DNA of 64,000 nt, from positions 194,604,989-194,668,988 of the forward strand of contig NC_041402.2 in NCBI RefSeq assembly GCF_900747795.2, written 5' to 3'. Both the position numbers and the translations under genes were made by a program. Below the pieces are notes generated by a model. That model had not been told where the DNA came from. It searched no databases and saw only the letters and a program-made list of their open reading frames with translations. The stretch comes from Erpetoichthys calabaricus. Lineage: Eukaryota; Chordata; Cladistia; Polypteriformes; Polypteridae. Each line of letters opens with the position of its first letter. Position 1 is the stretch's first letter. Of the stretch, positions 12,500 through 29,060 are shown in pieces.

Positions 12500-12745
12500 G
12501 CACCTCAGAAGAGGGAGGTCACCCACCTGACTGTTCAGGCCCAGCCAGGACTTGGATAGGAGACCAGCAATGAAAAGCTTGGGTTGGTGTTGGTGATGCC
12601 AGCAGGGGGCGCTCACCCTGTGTCCTGAATGGCCTCAGTGCAGTGACAGGGACACCGTGCTGTAAAAATGTCACCATCCTTCAGATGAGACGTAAAACTG
12701 AGGTCCTGGCTCCCTGTGGTCATTAAAGATCCCTGGGTGTCCCAA
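12500..12745 (+). mobile_element. 5S-rRNA-derived SINE (SINE3 type)
   Basis: The segment ACTTGGATAGGAGACCAGC at about 12549 matches the internal promoter box C region of 5S rRNA. It is followed by a typical SINE3 body: CTTCAGATGAGACGTAAAAC at about 12678 and TGTGGTCATTAAAGATCCC at about 12715. The 5' half of the 5S-like head is badly eroded. Confidence 0.75.
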
Positions 12746-12749
12746 TGTC

Positions 12750-14280
12750 CTGACTAAGTTTCCCACCACTGCCTTGTCATCCCCTGGTCTCTAACTGGCA
12801 AACTGTCTGCCACCACTTCACCACCTAACAGCCAGTTCAAGTGAATTGGGGATTCCGGATTGAACCCGTTGGAGTGGTGGACTGGCACCTGGTGCTGCCA
12901 ACATAGGACTTCGGTGTCACAGGATTGTGATTTTGGCCACCCGTGTGGACGGCGAGTGACGCACCGATGGCCTGATTTTGACGTTTGGTTTTTGAAGAGC
13001 AGGTTCACTTTTTATTTTAGGATTTTTCCGTTCAGTTGAATTCACACGACTGCCAGTTGACCAAAACCCGTTTGACTGTTGAGCTCAGGCCTTTTAAAGA
13101 GTGGACCCCCAAACTGAAGGAGCGGCCCACCAGATTGGTTTGTTTTTTGTGATCAACTTTTAATTGAGCAAAAACAAATTGATGGGAATAAACGGACAAA
13201 ACATACAAAGTAACCCACCCAGCCACTTGCTGCCACCCAGCCACTCGCTGCCACCCAGTCACTCGCCATTTAAAAAAATAAAAATGGAGGAGCTGCCAGC
13301 TGAGATTTAAACCCCTGAGCCGCCACAGCAGAGCAGAATTCAGTGGCACAACTGGACTGGACGTCCCGTTGATCACACGCACTTCAGGGGACCCCCAATG
13401 CGTCACGTTGTAGAAGGAGGACTGGCAGTGGTCGACGGTGACACATTCAGGGGTCTCCCAGCAGGAGGCAGTAATTAGTTGGGTTGCCCTGACAAAGGGA
13501 CTTGTGTTCAGAGAATTTTAGCTGAAGCCTGGAAAGTTCTAGAAGAAGAAGAAATGTGAGGCAACGGAGAGATACAGCAGGAAAGAAAGGAAGAGCACAG
13601 GTGACAAATGTTTGGTGGGGGGGGTTACAAGTGGCAGGTAAACTGAGGGAACATAAATGACAAGAGAGGAGAATCGGCAGTGGGACCCATCAGGTGCCGT
13701 CTGTGTGGAATGGAGAGCTGCAGGGGGGTCCGGTAGTTTGGGTTTCTGGAATAGAACCTCCCATTGGAGAGGAGGAGGAGGAGAAATGGAGGGCAGAGGT
13801 GTGGAGGGTGCGGAGTAGCGCAGAGTAGAGAGACCGCTGTTGTCTTCAGAGAGAGAACAAAACAAAGAGTACAAGGATTGAGTTTGGGGGGTCACTCGAG
13901 GAACTCCCACCTGTCCCGAGAACTGATTGGAGCTGAAGGTGGAAAAAGAAACTGGAACCTGGGAGACTCAAATCTGGGACGTCATCAGCCTCAGAGTATT
14001 AAACAGAACGGCCAGCATGGTGCCAAGGAGAAAATATGCAGGGCGGCCACCGATTGAGAGGGCATAGAGGAGGGAGGGGGTGCCAGTTTCCAGAGGGTGC
14101 AAGGAACTCTTCCACACGGTGGCTAATGTGGATGGCGTGTGGCAAAATGGGTCTGAAGTCTAGCGGCTTTAGACTTCAAGGAGGTAAATGGGGCACCCTG
14201 AAGGGGGGGGGGGGATTCTGTAGGGAGGGGGATGAGGGCACAGCCGTGACACAATCGGGCGGATGGTGAAAGCCCACTGG
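12750..14280. other. Unassigned intronic sequence
   Basis: Short open frames only. There is a triplicated CCACCCAGCCACT word around 13210-13265 and G-runs at 13614-13624 and 14200-14212. The part from about 13900 could be the decayed 3' coding end of the L1-type remnant that follows on the minus strand, but I cannot show it. Confidence 0.35.
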
Positions 14281-14790
14281 CAGTGCCACACCTGCATTCA
14301 GTCCATCTCAAACCAGGGCTGGATGTTTTAAGGTTTGGTCTCGTGCCGTTCCAGAGGACCCTGGTGATTGGGGGTGGGGGGGCTCACTTGGCACCAACAG
14401 TTAGTTGGAGGTGGAAGTGGCAGCGTGGCACTAAGATGCTGTGGTCATTGGAGGGTATGACTGAGATGGAGGCAGGAATCTCAACTCCCAGGTATCTCAT
14501 ACTGCTGGACTGAGGGATGGCAAGATGGTGCCGATCATTGAGGGGCACGAGAGACCATTACCTGTGGAAACACCTGAACAGTCCGGGCACGCAAGGGATG
14601 CCCGGTGTGGGCGCATTACCGAGGGGTAGGGGAGGATGTCATCAACATTTAAGGATATTATAGGACTGGGATTTGATGTTGGAATAGGAGCTGGCGATTG
14701 CGAGTGGTCCCATCGTAAGTTGAAGAGTAAAGGAGACGAAGGGCAACCCTGCCCAGCTCCTTGAGTTAGATGCGAGCGACCAGTTTGTGG
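14281..14790 (-). mobile_element. L1-clade LINE reverse transcriptase remnant
   Basis: Minus-strand translation gives, in shifting frames, QGCPSSPLLF (RT motif, about 14730-14760), MGPLAIA, VDDILPY (the YxDD-box region, about 14625-14645) and MRYLGVEIPASIS (about 14460-14500). This is the order expected of an L1-type RT domain. Frameshifts separate the blocks, so it is an old pseudogene copy. Confidence 0.6.
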
Positions 14791-14869
14791 CGTATCTTGT
14801 GTAGCTTGTCACAGTGGGCAAGAGAAAAAGTCGACAAGTGAAATATTGAATTTTCAATAGGGGTCAGTG

Positions 14870-15040
14870 CTGGTGTTGCTTGTGTTGCGTAATCCCACGA
14901 GTCCGATTTCCGTTTGTGAGGTTTTTATTTTAGTCCGATTAACGGGTACTTCCTGATAGCGCTGCGCTCGACTAAAACTCGGATCTCGTCGTTTCTGATC
15001 TCCGCCTTGGAATTCTTTGTCCCAAACTCGGGTCGGGTCC
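14870..15040. other. CpG-bearing sequence before second promoter-like island
   Basis: The sequence is moderately CpG-rich with no repeat family recognised. Confidence 0.3.
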
Positions 15041-15110
15041 TGAGTTCGTGTGACTGCACGTCATGACGTCAATCCAAGATGGCGCCGCTTTGTAGTGTCT
15101 GTTTGCTCAG
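15040..15110 (+). promoter_or_regulatory. Second promoter-like island with possible first exon
   Basis: A CRE-like TGACGTCA (15064-15071) is followed by CCAAGATGGCGCCGC (about 15074-15088), a YY1-type initiator common at vertebrate transcription starts. The donor-like CAG|GTAGGAG follows at 15110/15111. This could be an alternative or the main first exon of SLC31A1, or the start of a non-coding transcript. Sequence alone cannot decide. Confidence 0.45.
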
Positions 15111-15985
15111 GTAGGAGAGTTGACTTTCATTGATTGGTCTGAACATCGAGAAGGTAAACTGGCGGCGACGCGCTAACCGATGTCAGCCTGATTTGTGCTG
15201 CTGTTCGTACGTTGAGCTCTGTGGTTGCGTTGTGACTTTTTTATTTATGGGGGCTGAGTTTATAAAAATGTTTTTCCAGACGAGACGTCATCGTACTTTT
15301 TCTGGCTCGTCGGTTTCTTCTCCGATTTGGACGTCAGGGCCGTCCGTTGGCATTTGTTGCAGCTCTTCTGGGGGCGTCCGTGTTTACTTTCTCACTTGGG
15401 TGGTGCGAATGTGCAGTTGTCACAAACGACACGACTGCGACTCCCATCTTCGCCTTATGACAAATGTGACAGAAGTGTCCCTAAGGAAGTTGTCATTCCC
15501 ACAGTGGCATGCGTTGGAATTAAAGGTCGGCCTCTCGCCCTCGTTGACTGCTGCAGAAGTCCGCCATTCAGTCCAACATATGACGCGGTAAAGCCCTCCA
15601 GCATACCAGCAAAGATAAATACATCGTGATAGGACACGAGAATCGGGGGGCCGACCTGTGGACCCCATTTGAGTGGCGATGACTGCTTCTTTTTCAAGGC
15701 TTCGGCCTCAATGGTAACTAAAGTGTCGTCCATGGTGGTCCGGTGGGATTGTCTCAGCCTAGATGGGCACAGTGCTCGAGTTTGTGCTGCCGCGTCTCTC
15801 GGGCCACTCACAGGCTCACGTGTACGACTGTAGAGGGGCATCTCTAGTGTGACAGGTGGCACACGGCCATTGCATGTGTGTGTCGGGTCTCCCCTCACTG
15901 CCCTTAGCCTTCGCCACCCCCTTTTTTTATTGCCCCCTTGTTTCATGAACATCACACACTTAACAAAGCAGACTGCCCACCTGAG
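15111..15985. other. Unassigned intronic sequence
   Basis: Overlapping open frames on both strands have no family resemblance. I see nothing convincing. Confidence 0.35.
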
Positions 15986-15989
15986 TGTA

Positions 15990-16830
15990 CTGTACATGTT
16001 GCGAGCTGTGCCAGCCTCATTCATGGGACACTCACTGTGCCAGTGTGCTCACTTGAATCCACTGTGCCCACCTTCTTTGCCCTGCCTCGGAATTCTGCTA
16101 CTGCCAGTCAGACCCCTTGTACCCCTATCCATTTTTTTACTAGTTAACCTTCAGGACCTGTTGCCATTTTTGCCAGGTTGTTGCATGGCATTATTCTCCT
16201 TGGGTGATCTTAAAGTTCCAGATGCAGTGTCTGCCTGTGCAAATGTCATGTTTATCATGGGGTGCCAACTTGTTTCTGAGCTCTGTGCCATTTTGTGTGA
16301 ATCTAACTTTTGGGTCATTATGCCATCTGGTGCCAGTCATTTGTTGAACTTGACATCCCTGATTTTAGGGATCTGTGGCTGCTGGGGTTATCCAGATTCT
16401 CTGTTTGCTTTGGACTCTTGTGCCATCCATTTACTGGGTATAGTGCCATCTTATGCCAGTTTGACCATTAAGACATTGTACCTGCGATTGCCAGTCAGTT
16501 GCAGGGTACCTGTCTTGCAAGATGGCACAATGTCTCAGGAGTACCAGTCAGTTGCAGAACTTGTCTACTTATGCCAGGCTAACTCTAGGGATGTTGGGTC
16601 AGCCCCACTGTGTGGTGTGGACTGTTATGCCAGTCAGTGACTGTGCCACTTGCATACCTTTGCCTCTTTTGACAAACTGTTGCACAACACAATGTCTGCT
16701 TGTGCCAGCCTGCCTCTCTACACTTTGTGGACTGTTGTGCCAGTCAGTTTTACGGTCCAGTTTGGGTGCTGTGCCAGTTGAGCTCAACGGATGCTGTATT
16801 TTGTGATGTAGGCCACCATGCCAGTGCTGA
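15990..16830 (+). repeat. Degenerate GTGCCAG minisatellite tract
   Basis: It contains many spaced GTGCCAGTC, TATGCCAGT and TTGTGCCA words. The arrangement recalls the 69 bp unit at 9.2-9.8 kb but is far more diverged. A 263-codon open frame crossing it has no protein-family resemblance and tracks the repeat. Confidence 0.6.
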
Positions 16831-17354
16831 CTGTTGGTGATTTAGTTTGTCACTGGGCATTAGTGCCCTGAGGATCCTTGTCCTGGGTGTTGCAGGGAGA
16901 TGCCACCAGCACGTCTTTGTCTGCAGTGGTCCTCCTGAGGCTAGCGAGGTGTCTGTCAGCTGCACAGGGTGGCAGAGTGTCCATAGGCCGTTTTATTTGT
17001 GCCTCCTCAGGGTTTTTGAAAGCTTTTCCTGGAATGTTGGCACGCACGTTTGCCCGCATGTTTACATCCGCCACGTCTGACTGGAATGGATTGAAGTGTG
17101 CTGCTGTGTGTCACCCACCTCCAAGACAAACACCCGTCACGTGTTACTTGAGGTCCCAGGACTTTGTCCCGCCGCCTCCCTCCTGCCCAGTCAGCAGGAC
17201 CTTCCCTGAAGTGTCCACCTTTCAGGTTGGTGAGGACGTGATGCCCGTGCTTAGCTTGGCGGTCACGAGGACCCATAGGTGGTGGCTGTGGATGGCTGGA
17301 CTGACCCTCCAGTCAGCCTGTGGTTTTTGGGCTCTATGGCTGTCGTATTGGTGG
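16831..17354. other. Unassigned intronic sequence
   Basis: No exon or repeat family recognised. Open frames on both strands overlap and look like shadows. Confidence 0.35.
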
Positions 17355-17545
17355 GGTGTAAGTGGGTGAGGCCTCAGCAGCTGAGCTTGTGGGACCAAAT
17401 CCCACTGCTGGCACCACCGTGTGACCCTGAGTGGGTCGCTTCCCCCACCTGGGCTTTGACTAGAAAAACAAAAGAAGTGAAACTGAGCGGGTGACAAATG
17501 TTAGACAAAGACGTCAACCAGATAACAATAAAAAATGATAATCGG
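17355..17545 (+). mobile_element. tRNA-derived SINE (GTGACCCTGAG body type)
   Basis: A box-B-like GGGACCAAATCCCACTGC (about 17390) is followed by the body GTGTGACCCTGAGTGGGTCG (about 17418) and the tail AAAGACGTCAACCAGATAAC with ATAAAAAATGATAAT. This layout matches a common vertebrate tRNA-SINE body that ends in a 'GCGTCAGCCAAATAA'-like tail. The copy is diverged. Confidence 0.6.
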
Positions 17546-17719
17546 GGAAGAGAGGTGGGCACCCGGGCAGGATCTGCGTGCCAAGTGTCTAAAAGTGTAA
17601 AGCACGCCGGGCACAACACATGCCCTGTTGAGAGTGTCACTTACTTGGCACATCTAGGAGCCCAGCTGTGGGGTGCCCTGTTTGTACTGCCTTGCAAAGT
17701 GGGCACCTTCATTAAAATA

Positions 17720-19130
17720 TACTGAAACCAATCGAGACTGGAGGGCCTCGCCACATCCCAGTGTGTGTGTGTGCCCCCTGTATGCCGTTTTTCATTCTTC
17801 TGTATTCTACTGAGTGTGTGTGTGGATGGCGTCACTCATTCTGTGTATTGCTGTGTGTGCCATCTGTGTGGCGCCCTTTACCCTCCTCTATGGGGTGCGT
17901 GCGTGGGTGTGTCTTCATTTTACACAACGCCCTCTGTTCTTCTTCCTGAAGTTTTGTGCCCGTCTTCCTCTCACAGGGTGTTCTCTTCATGTAGCAGGTG
18001 CCACTTACCCAGTTTTTAGTGCCAAGGCCTCGTGGCTGTAGTGGTCCGGGTTCAAATTCTGTGCCCCTGACTGTCTGTGTGGGCTTTGCTGGCTCTCCGG
18101 GTGATCCTGGTGGGTTTTCTTCCATCTCCCAGTCTAAGTGGGGGTTTCCACTGGACTGGCACACCCAGCCCGCTCACATCTTCTGCCCGTAGCTCCTTAA
18201 ACCCATGGTGATGTGCAAAGAAAGACGAGAGCAGAAGGAAAATAAATAGAGTATTCAGGAAAGGCGCTATATGAAAGAATCCTGAACGCCAAAGGGGGTT
18301 TGGCACCATCCACGCCAGAAACCCGATCCATGCTGGCATGCGGAAGGAAGCAGGAATACTCGACACAAATGTGGCCTTTCAGGTGGGCGCTTCACGGCTT
18401 TTTTTTTTTTTTTCACGGCTCAAGTGTCTTTGTGCCCCCCCCACCCGCACCCCCCCCCCCCATTTTCCGATTCTGGATTTTAACGAGAGGCTCTCGCTAC
18501 TTAACCCTTTGTTTTCTGTCAGCAGTGCTTTTCCGCCATGTCGTCAGTCCGAATGAGACCCTGCGGACCCCCCTTTTCCATCTCATGCCCACTTGCACCC
18601 CTGTTCACTCCCCTGGCTGACCTGACTGTGCCCAACACGTGTACCCTGTCTGAGTGAGTGTGCTGCCCATCCAAGGTGGGCACCTGCATTGTGCCCGATT
18701 CTGCCATGGTGGTCTCTGGTGACCCTAAACAGGATTCAGTAACGTAGTGACAGACGGCTCTTTCAGAATGTCTCAGAAGTGGCAGATATTTCCAGTTGTA
18801 AATAAGGTGGGCAGAACTGAGGACCAGTTGGCAAAGGCCAGGATGATCAGGTGGGTAGCTTCTCATCTGCCAACATTCTGAGCAAAGTGGCATTACAGAC
18901 CACCCTGCCACTAGTGGTGTCTTATCATAGTGTACTCCAGATGCCCAGCTGGCACACCTAAAAGACCACGCGCACCTCCGTCAGTGGGGTGTAGTGGTTA
19001 ACAGTTCAGACTCTTGACGCTGCGTCACCAGACCCTTAGTGAGTCCCTTCACCTCCCTGCGCCCCAAAAACAAAAGACATGCAGCCCACCGAATCTCAGC
19101 TGGATGAACGTGTTGGGCAAATAATAAAAC
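17720..19130 (+). repeat. Tandem duplication, copy A (~1.4 kb)
   Basis: From about CTGAAACCAATCGAGACTGG to AATAATAAAACGTAAAAACC, this block recurs at 19131-20655 in the same order and orientation with high identity. It includes TGTGTGTGTGCCCCCTGT, the CCTCGTGGCTG SINE head, the CAGGAAAGGCGCTATATGAA junction and the GTAGTGGTTAACAGTTC segment. Confidence 0.9.
18020..18165 (+). mobile_element. Diverged V-core tRNA SINE inside copy A
   Basis: GCCTCGTGGCTGTAGTGGTC acts as a box-A-like region and CCGGGTTCAAATTCTGTG as box B. They are followed by TGTCTGTGTGGG and GGTGGGTTTTCTTCC, the eroded V-SINE core. A second copy lies at 19435-19580, carried by the tandem duplication. Confidence 0.55.
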
Positions 19131-20655
19131 GTAAAAACCAATCAAGGCTGGAGGGCCTCATCACACCCCGGTGTGTGTGTGTGCCCCCTGTGTGCCGTTT
19201 TTCATTCTGCTTTATTCAGTTCAGTGTGTGTGTGTGTGTGTGTGTGGATGGCGTCACTCATTCAGTGTATTGCTGTGTGTGCCACCTGTATGGCGCCCTT
19301 TACCCTCTATCAGGTGCGTGCGTGTGTCTTCATTTTACACAACGTCCTCTGTTCTTCTTCATGAAGGTTTTTGCCCGTCTTCCTCTCACAGGGTGTTCTC
19401 TTCATGTAGCAGGTGCCACTTACCCAGTTTTTAGTGCCAAGGCCTCGTGGCTGCAGTGGTCCGGGTTCAAATTCCGTGCCCCTGACTGTCTGTGTGGGCT
19501 TTGCTGGCTCTCTGGGTGTCCCTGGTGGGTTTTCTTCCATCTCCCAGTCTAAGTGGGGGTTTCTGGTGGACTGGCACACCCTGCCCGCTCACACCTTCTG
19601 CTCATAACTCTTTGAACCCGCTTGCCTGCATTAGACATATTTGAGGTCTTTATTGTCACCCACCTTACGAGAGCGCGGTCACCACGGTGATGTGTAAATA
19701 AAGAAGAGAGCAGACAGAAAATAAATAAAAGAGAGTATTCAGGAAAGGCGCTATATGAAAGAATCCTGAATGCCAAAGGGGGTTTGGCACCATCCACGCC
19801 AGAAACCCGATCCATGCTGGCATGCGGAAGCAGGAAAACCCAACACAACATTCCAGAGTGTAGCATTTCAGGTGGGCACTTCATGGATAAGTGTGGCAGT
19901 GCTGAATGGCTCGAGTGTCTTTGTGCCCCCCCCAATCCCCACAGATTTCCGATTCTGGATTTTAACGAGAAGCTCTCGCCACTTAACCCTTTGTTTTCTG
20001 TCAGCAGTGCTTTTCCGCCATGTCGTCAGTCCGGATGAGACCCTGCGGACCCCCCTTTTCCATCTCATAGATAGATAGATACTTTATTAATCCCAAGGAC
20101 AATTTCATGCCCACTTGCATCCTTGTTCACTGCCCTGGCTGACCTGAATGTGCCCAACATGTGTGCCCTGTCCGAGTGAGTGTGCTACCCATCCAAGGTG
20201 GGCACCTGCATTGTGCCCGATTCTGCCATGGTGGTCTCCAGTGACCCTAAACGGGATTCAGTAACGTAGTGACAGACGGCTCTTTCAGAATGTCTCAGAA
20301 GTGGCAGATATTTCCAGTTGTAAATAAGGTGGGCAGAACTGAGGACCAGTTGGCAAAGGCCGGGATGATCAGGTGGGTAGCTTCTCATCTGCCAACATTC
20401 TGAGCAAAGTGGCATTACAGACCACCCTGCCCCTAGTGGTGTCTTGTCATACTGCACTCCAGATGCCCAGCTGGCACACCTAAAAGACCACGCGCACCTC
20501 CGTCAGTGGGGTGTAGTGGTTAACAGTTCAGACTCTTCACGCTGCGTCACCGGACCCTTAGTGAGTCCCTTCACCTCCCTGCGCCCCAAAAACAAAAGAC
20601 ATGCAGCCCACCGAATCTCAGCTGGATGAACGCGTCGGCCACATGATAAAACGGA
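19131..20655 (+). repeat. Tandem duplication, copy B (~1.5 kb)
   Basis: The second copy of the block above, ending near GATGATAAAACGGAAAAATC. It differs by a longer TG tract (about 19223-19245), about 60 extra bases near 19621-19685 that copy A lacks, and a LINE-tail insertion at 20069-20105. Confidence 0.9.
20069..20105 (-). mobile_element. LINE 3'-tail insertion in duplication copy B
   Basis: On the plus strand it reads AGATAGATAGATACTTTATT then AATCCCAAGGACAATT. This is the reverse of the GGGATTAATAAAGTATCTAT tail carried by the LINE at 54.3-55.6 kb. Copy A has uninterrupted sequence at the same place, and a short TCAT flanks both sides. Confidence 0.85.
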
Positions 20656-21039
20656 AAAATCTAAAAGCCCACTGCTGCCACCTGCTGGCCCTTGGTAAGG
20701 TGCATAGACCATCGGAGCGTCTGAACCCCTTCAGGTCACCTTTACACCCGCAGTTGGGTTTTTGTCCCCAGGTGAATTATTGGGGGTCTGCCAGTCTGCA
20801 GAAGGACATGCCCCGCCGCGTAGTCACCTGACCCGTTTGTCATTTGGGTTCAAGTCGGGTCCCCAGGAGTGTCAGATGCTGTGCTGTGGTAACAGTAAGG
20901 GGACACCCACACTAAACCCAGGACCTCCTCCATTTTACACAAATTGCAGACACCACAGCCGCCCATCAGAGAATGTAACTTTGTGCCCTCCAGAGCCCCC
21001 TCCTGTTCTCTTGCTGGAGTCGCCCTTTAGTGTGTCAGA
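20656..21039. other. Unassigned intronic sequence
   Basis: No exon or repeat family recognised. Confidence 0.35.
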
Positions 21040-21175
21040 TGGCATCTGCCCTGTGTGGAGTTGGCATGTTCTCCTTGTGCTCATGTGGGTTTTTGCCCAT
21101 CTGTATTTGTGCTCCCCACTTTGGAGCGGTGCCCCCTGCAGGACTGCCGCTTTCCACTCCCCCTAAATTAAATGT
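21040..21175 (+). mobile_element. Diverged V-SINE core
   Basis: GTGTGGAGTTGGCATGTTCT followed by CCTTGTGCTCATGTGGGTTT matches the central domain of the V-SINE-type family. Head and tail are not recognisable. Confidence 0.5.
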
Positions 21176-23929
21176 GTAGAGACTTGTCCGGTGCCAACGT
21201 TTTTTTTTGGGTGTAGGTGGTGACATCTGAGACTAAAGACTAGGGCTCGCCTTAAGTGTCCTGTATATACACACACACACCCGAGGAGGTGGCACGCGTC
21301 ACTTTGTCACTGCAGATGTGCGATGGCCTGTGGCATGGCTGGGCTCAGGGACCTGCTTCCTGAGCACATGACCGGGGAATGGCTGTGGGTGGGGGGTGGG
21401 GAGTATAAACTTACAGAAAACTAGAAGTGTGCTGCGGCCAATTAGTGAGCAGGCTGGCATCACATGACGGAGAGCACGAGTTATAAGAAAGGCGGGTTTG
21501 GGTGCGGGCGCCACAGTGTGAGGAGCTGGGAGGCATCTGGCAGGGTGAGTTGAGCTGTTGTGTTTTTTGGTGGGTTTGTGCTGCTGGGACACTTGGGGTG
21601 GGCAAGTTTTGTGGCAATCCAAACTGGGGGTGACAGACAGGTGGCAAGGTGCTGGGTCAGTGAGACTGTGTGTGGCATTCAGGAGACGGAGTGGCAGCAG
21701 GAGTCTGTGTGTGTGTGTGTGTGTGTGTATTTCATGTCGGCACAGTGGGTACCTTTAGGAGTGGCGCTGCTTGGGCTCGTCCTGCAAGTCCCACTAATTC
21801 CTCCGCCCGCGGCCGTCTGCCTGGTGTGACTCAATTACCAGGAAGGTCTCCAGCGCTAATTCAGTTAATCCCCCACGATGCTTAGCAACAGAGCCTCAAG
21901 TGCCCAAAGGCTCCTGCCAGGCGCTCGTCCAGGCCCCCTTCACCTGCACTCTTATCAGTCGCCTGCCCGCTGGCTCCATAAATCACAGCGAAGCTCCAGT
22001 GAGTCAAAAGTGCAAAATACGTGAAAATTGAACAGCGCAGGAAATTCAGGGTTCAAAGTAGGCGACCTCAGTGATAAGAAAAAGGAGAAGAAAGCAGGGT
22101 GGTGACAGCGGGCAGAACCACCCTGAGGGGCCGTCGAGGACTGACTGGGTATGGCGCCACCCCTAAAGCCCCCTTCGTTCAGGGGGTGCCAGCCCAGGGC
22201 AGGACCAGTCAGCCCAAGATGCCCATCTTTGTGAAGGACACTGGAAGAGAATGGGCAACTGGACATTCCAAATCGGTGAGATGGCAACGCTAGCCACTGT
22301 ACCACCCTAAAGGGGCACACGTGTGTGGGGATCTCCCGTTGGCTCCCTCAGTCATTCCTTACTGGTTGCGGTCGGTGGTCCTGAATCGGCCCACTCCTCG
22401 GGACTTTCCTATGGAGGCCAGAAGTGTGCGTGGTGCTGCGGGTGAGGCCTCACTTGAGCTGTAGTCCAGCGTTGTGATTCACTCCAGAACCCTTCACTCT
22501 AAACTCATGGGCACGCTGGGCAGCTGCCTGGGGGTCCCACAAGCATAGGGGCCCCCTGCTAATCTCTTGCTGAGTGGTTGTGTAGGTGGGGGTCTCGGAG
22601 CACTGCTGTGCCCGGGGGGGCCTGTAATGCTGTTAAGACGGTCCTGCCTTCAGACACATCCCACCTTTATCTCCATTTGCTTTGACTCTGTCAGTCTTTC
22701 CCTTCTTGGCACCAGTGAGTTCTAAAACTTGAGTAAGCCCACCGGACCCAAAAAAAAAAAAATGAAATTGTGCCACCCCTGGCCAACTGTTCTCCAATGG
22801 CGGGCAAGTCCTCGGTGAGAATGAAGAACTGCTGCCCATCTGTCTACCATGTTGGCGACCAGCCGATCCCACAGGTTGGCCCAATGGCTCAGCTGGCGTT
22901 TCACTTGCTCCTGCCGTCTGTGGGGTTTTGCTTGCCAGTCAGGATGCTTGGCAATGTTCTTCGTGCCAGTCAGTCCCACTCCACGTGACATTCATCATCC
23001 TGGGAGTCCGTGTTTTAGCCATTCTGTGTTCACACTGGACATGAAGCACTAAAGGGTAACACGCTTTGTCCCAGCACCAAGAGTTGGGACACCTGTAGGA
23101 ACTGTTTGCTTTCCCAGCGCGTGGCACACTATGGCTGTGCCCGTCTGTAAGCACCGTCTTCGACCACATGATTAGCGGGTAACTGTGACATATGCCACCG
23201 CTGGTGGGCTCCTTGAATGGGCGGCTTGAGGCCAACTTCCTGTATGCTGCGCCCTTGGCGCGGTCAAACACATTAACTCCGTTTTACAAGTCCTTCACGT
23301 CTGTCACATGATCCTTGTTTCACAGAGGGGACCACTTGATGCCCCCACGACTCCTTTTGTGCTGCTGGGTGTGTCAAGTGACGACACGGCTATTTGTAGG
23401 ATGGTATCCATGCTGGGGTGCCCCCTGTTGGCGTAGCCCCTCTCACATGGGCACTGACTTATTTATTTTGTTTATGTCTGGTGAGCTAATGAGCTCCTTT
23501 AACTTGTACCACCCATGCCAGGGCGCTATATGCAGACCCCCCAAATCCTTTCCAGTCTGAGACCTCTAGCCGTACACCGACCTCCCCGTCTTGACGTTTT
23601 CCAATTCTTGTCGTTAAATTTGATCGTCTGTTCTGCCCACCCATATACCCCCCCCCCCCGTCTCTCCTCTCCACTCACCAGCCTGCCCTTTCTGCCCTCG
23701 TCATTAAACGGAGCGGCGGCTCAGCACTGACCCCTGCTGGACGCCCCTTCTAACGTCACCTGCTCAGCGTGAGGTCCCTCTGCCCAGCGGAGTGCTTTGG
23801 TTTTGCCAGTCCTCTCCTGTATTCCCGTCGTCACGCCACTGGATGAGCACTGAAGCGCCCAAGATGTGCCGCCATCTGCCTAGGGTCTTTGTAGTGACCA
23901 GAAGTCCTCTCTTCATCTTGTCTTTGCAG
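21176..23929. other. Intronic sequence with microsatellites only
   Basis: There is a CA tract at about 21269-21282, a TG tract at 21705-21728, an A-run at about 22750-22761 and a C-run at 23648-23659. I see no exon. The open frames on both strands are short and overlapping. Confidence 0.4.
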
Positions 23930-23945
23930 GTGTTGGCTTCTCATC

Positions 23946-28497
<4,552 letters not shown>

Positions 28498-29060
28498 CCC
28501 GAAGCAAAGCAGACTGACCAACGGCACTACCACCAATTTCCGCCTTTCCCAAGACTGCTGGAGAATCGCCCATCTTGGATACCCCAAAGCCCCCCCTTCT
28601 GTTAGGGACGCTGTGGCCGGTCCCAAAATGACGCGTCACTGGGCTGACTGGCACGTAATGCTTAACCTCCCCAACAGCCCATCTCCAACCCTGGTAGTTC
28701 TCGCTTGACAAGGCCTGGGCACCAGGTTGGCACCTCATTACCAGGAACATTTCCACGTCTGAGATCACGTCAGGCGTACCACCAAAAGCCCACCCAAAAT
28801 TCCAAGATGCGCAGCAGTGTGCCAACGGCGAGCGCCTTAGTTCACTGACCTCAGGCCAATCTGTGCCTCATCGTAGCTGCTGTGATGGCCGCTTCGGGCT
28901 GGCGTGGGCTTCTCCACCATTGGCCCCGTGGCGTGCTAGTGAAGGATCAGTTTATTCCTTTTCTTTTTTTTTATTGTTTTTAATGTATTTTAATTATTAA
29001 TTACGTTAAGAATCAGGTCCACGTTTATTTATCTCTAACTTTACGTTGAAGTCGATTTGA
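28498..29060 (+). other. SLC31A1: SLC31A1 3' untranslated region (3' end not defined)
   Basis: Sequence following the stop has no repeat until AT-rich DNA near 28945-29020. I see no AATAAA at a convincing place, so the polyadenylation site is open. Confidence 0.5.

Noticed and set aside
15849-16640. 263-codon open frame in the first intron
   Set aside because: It follows a degenerate minisatellite and has no recognisable domain.
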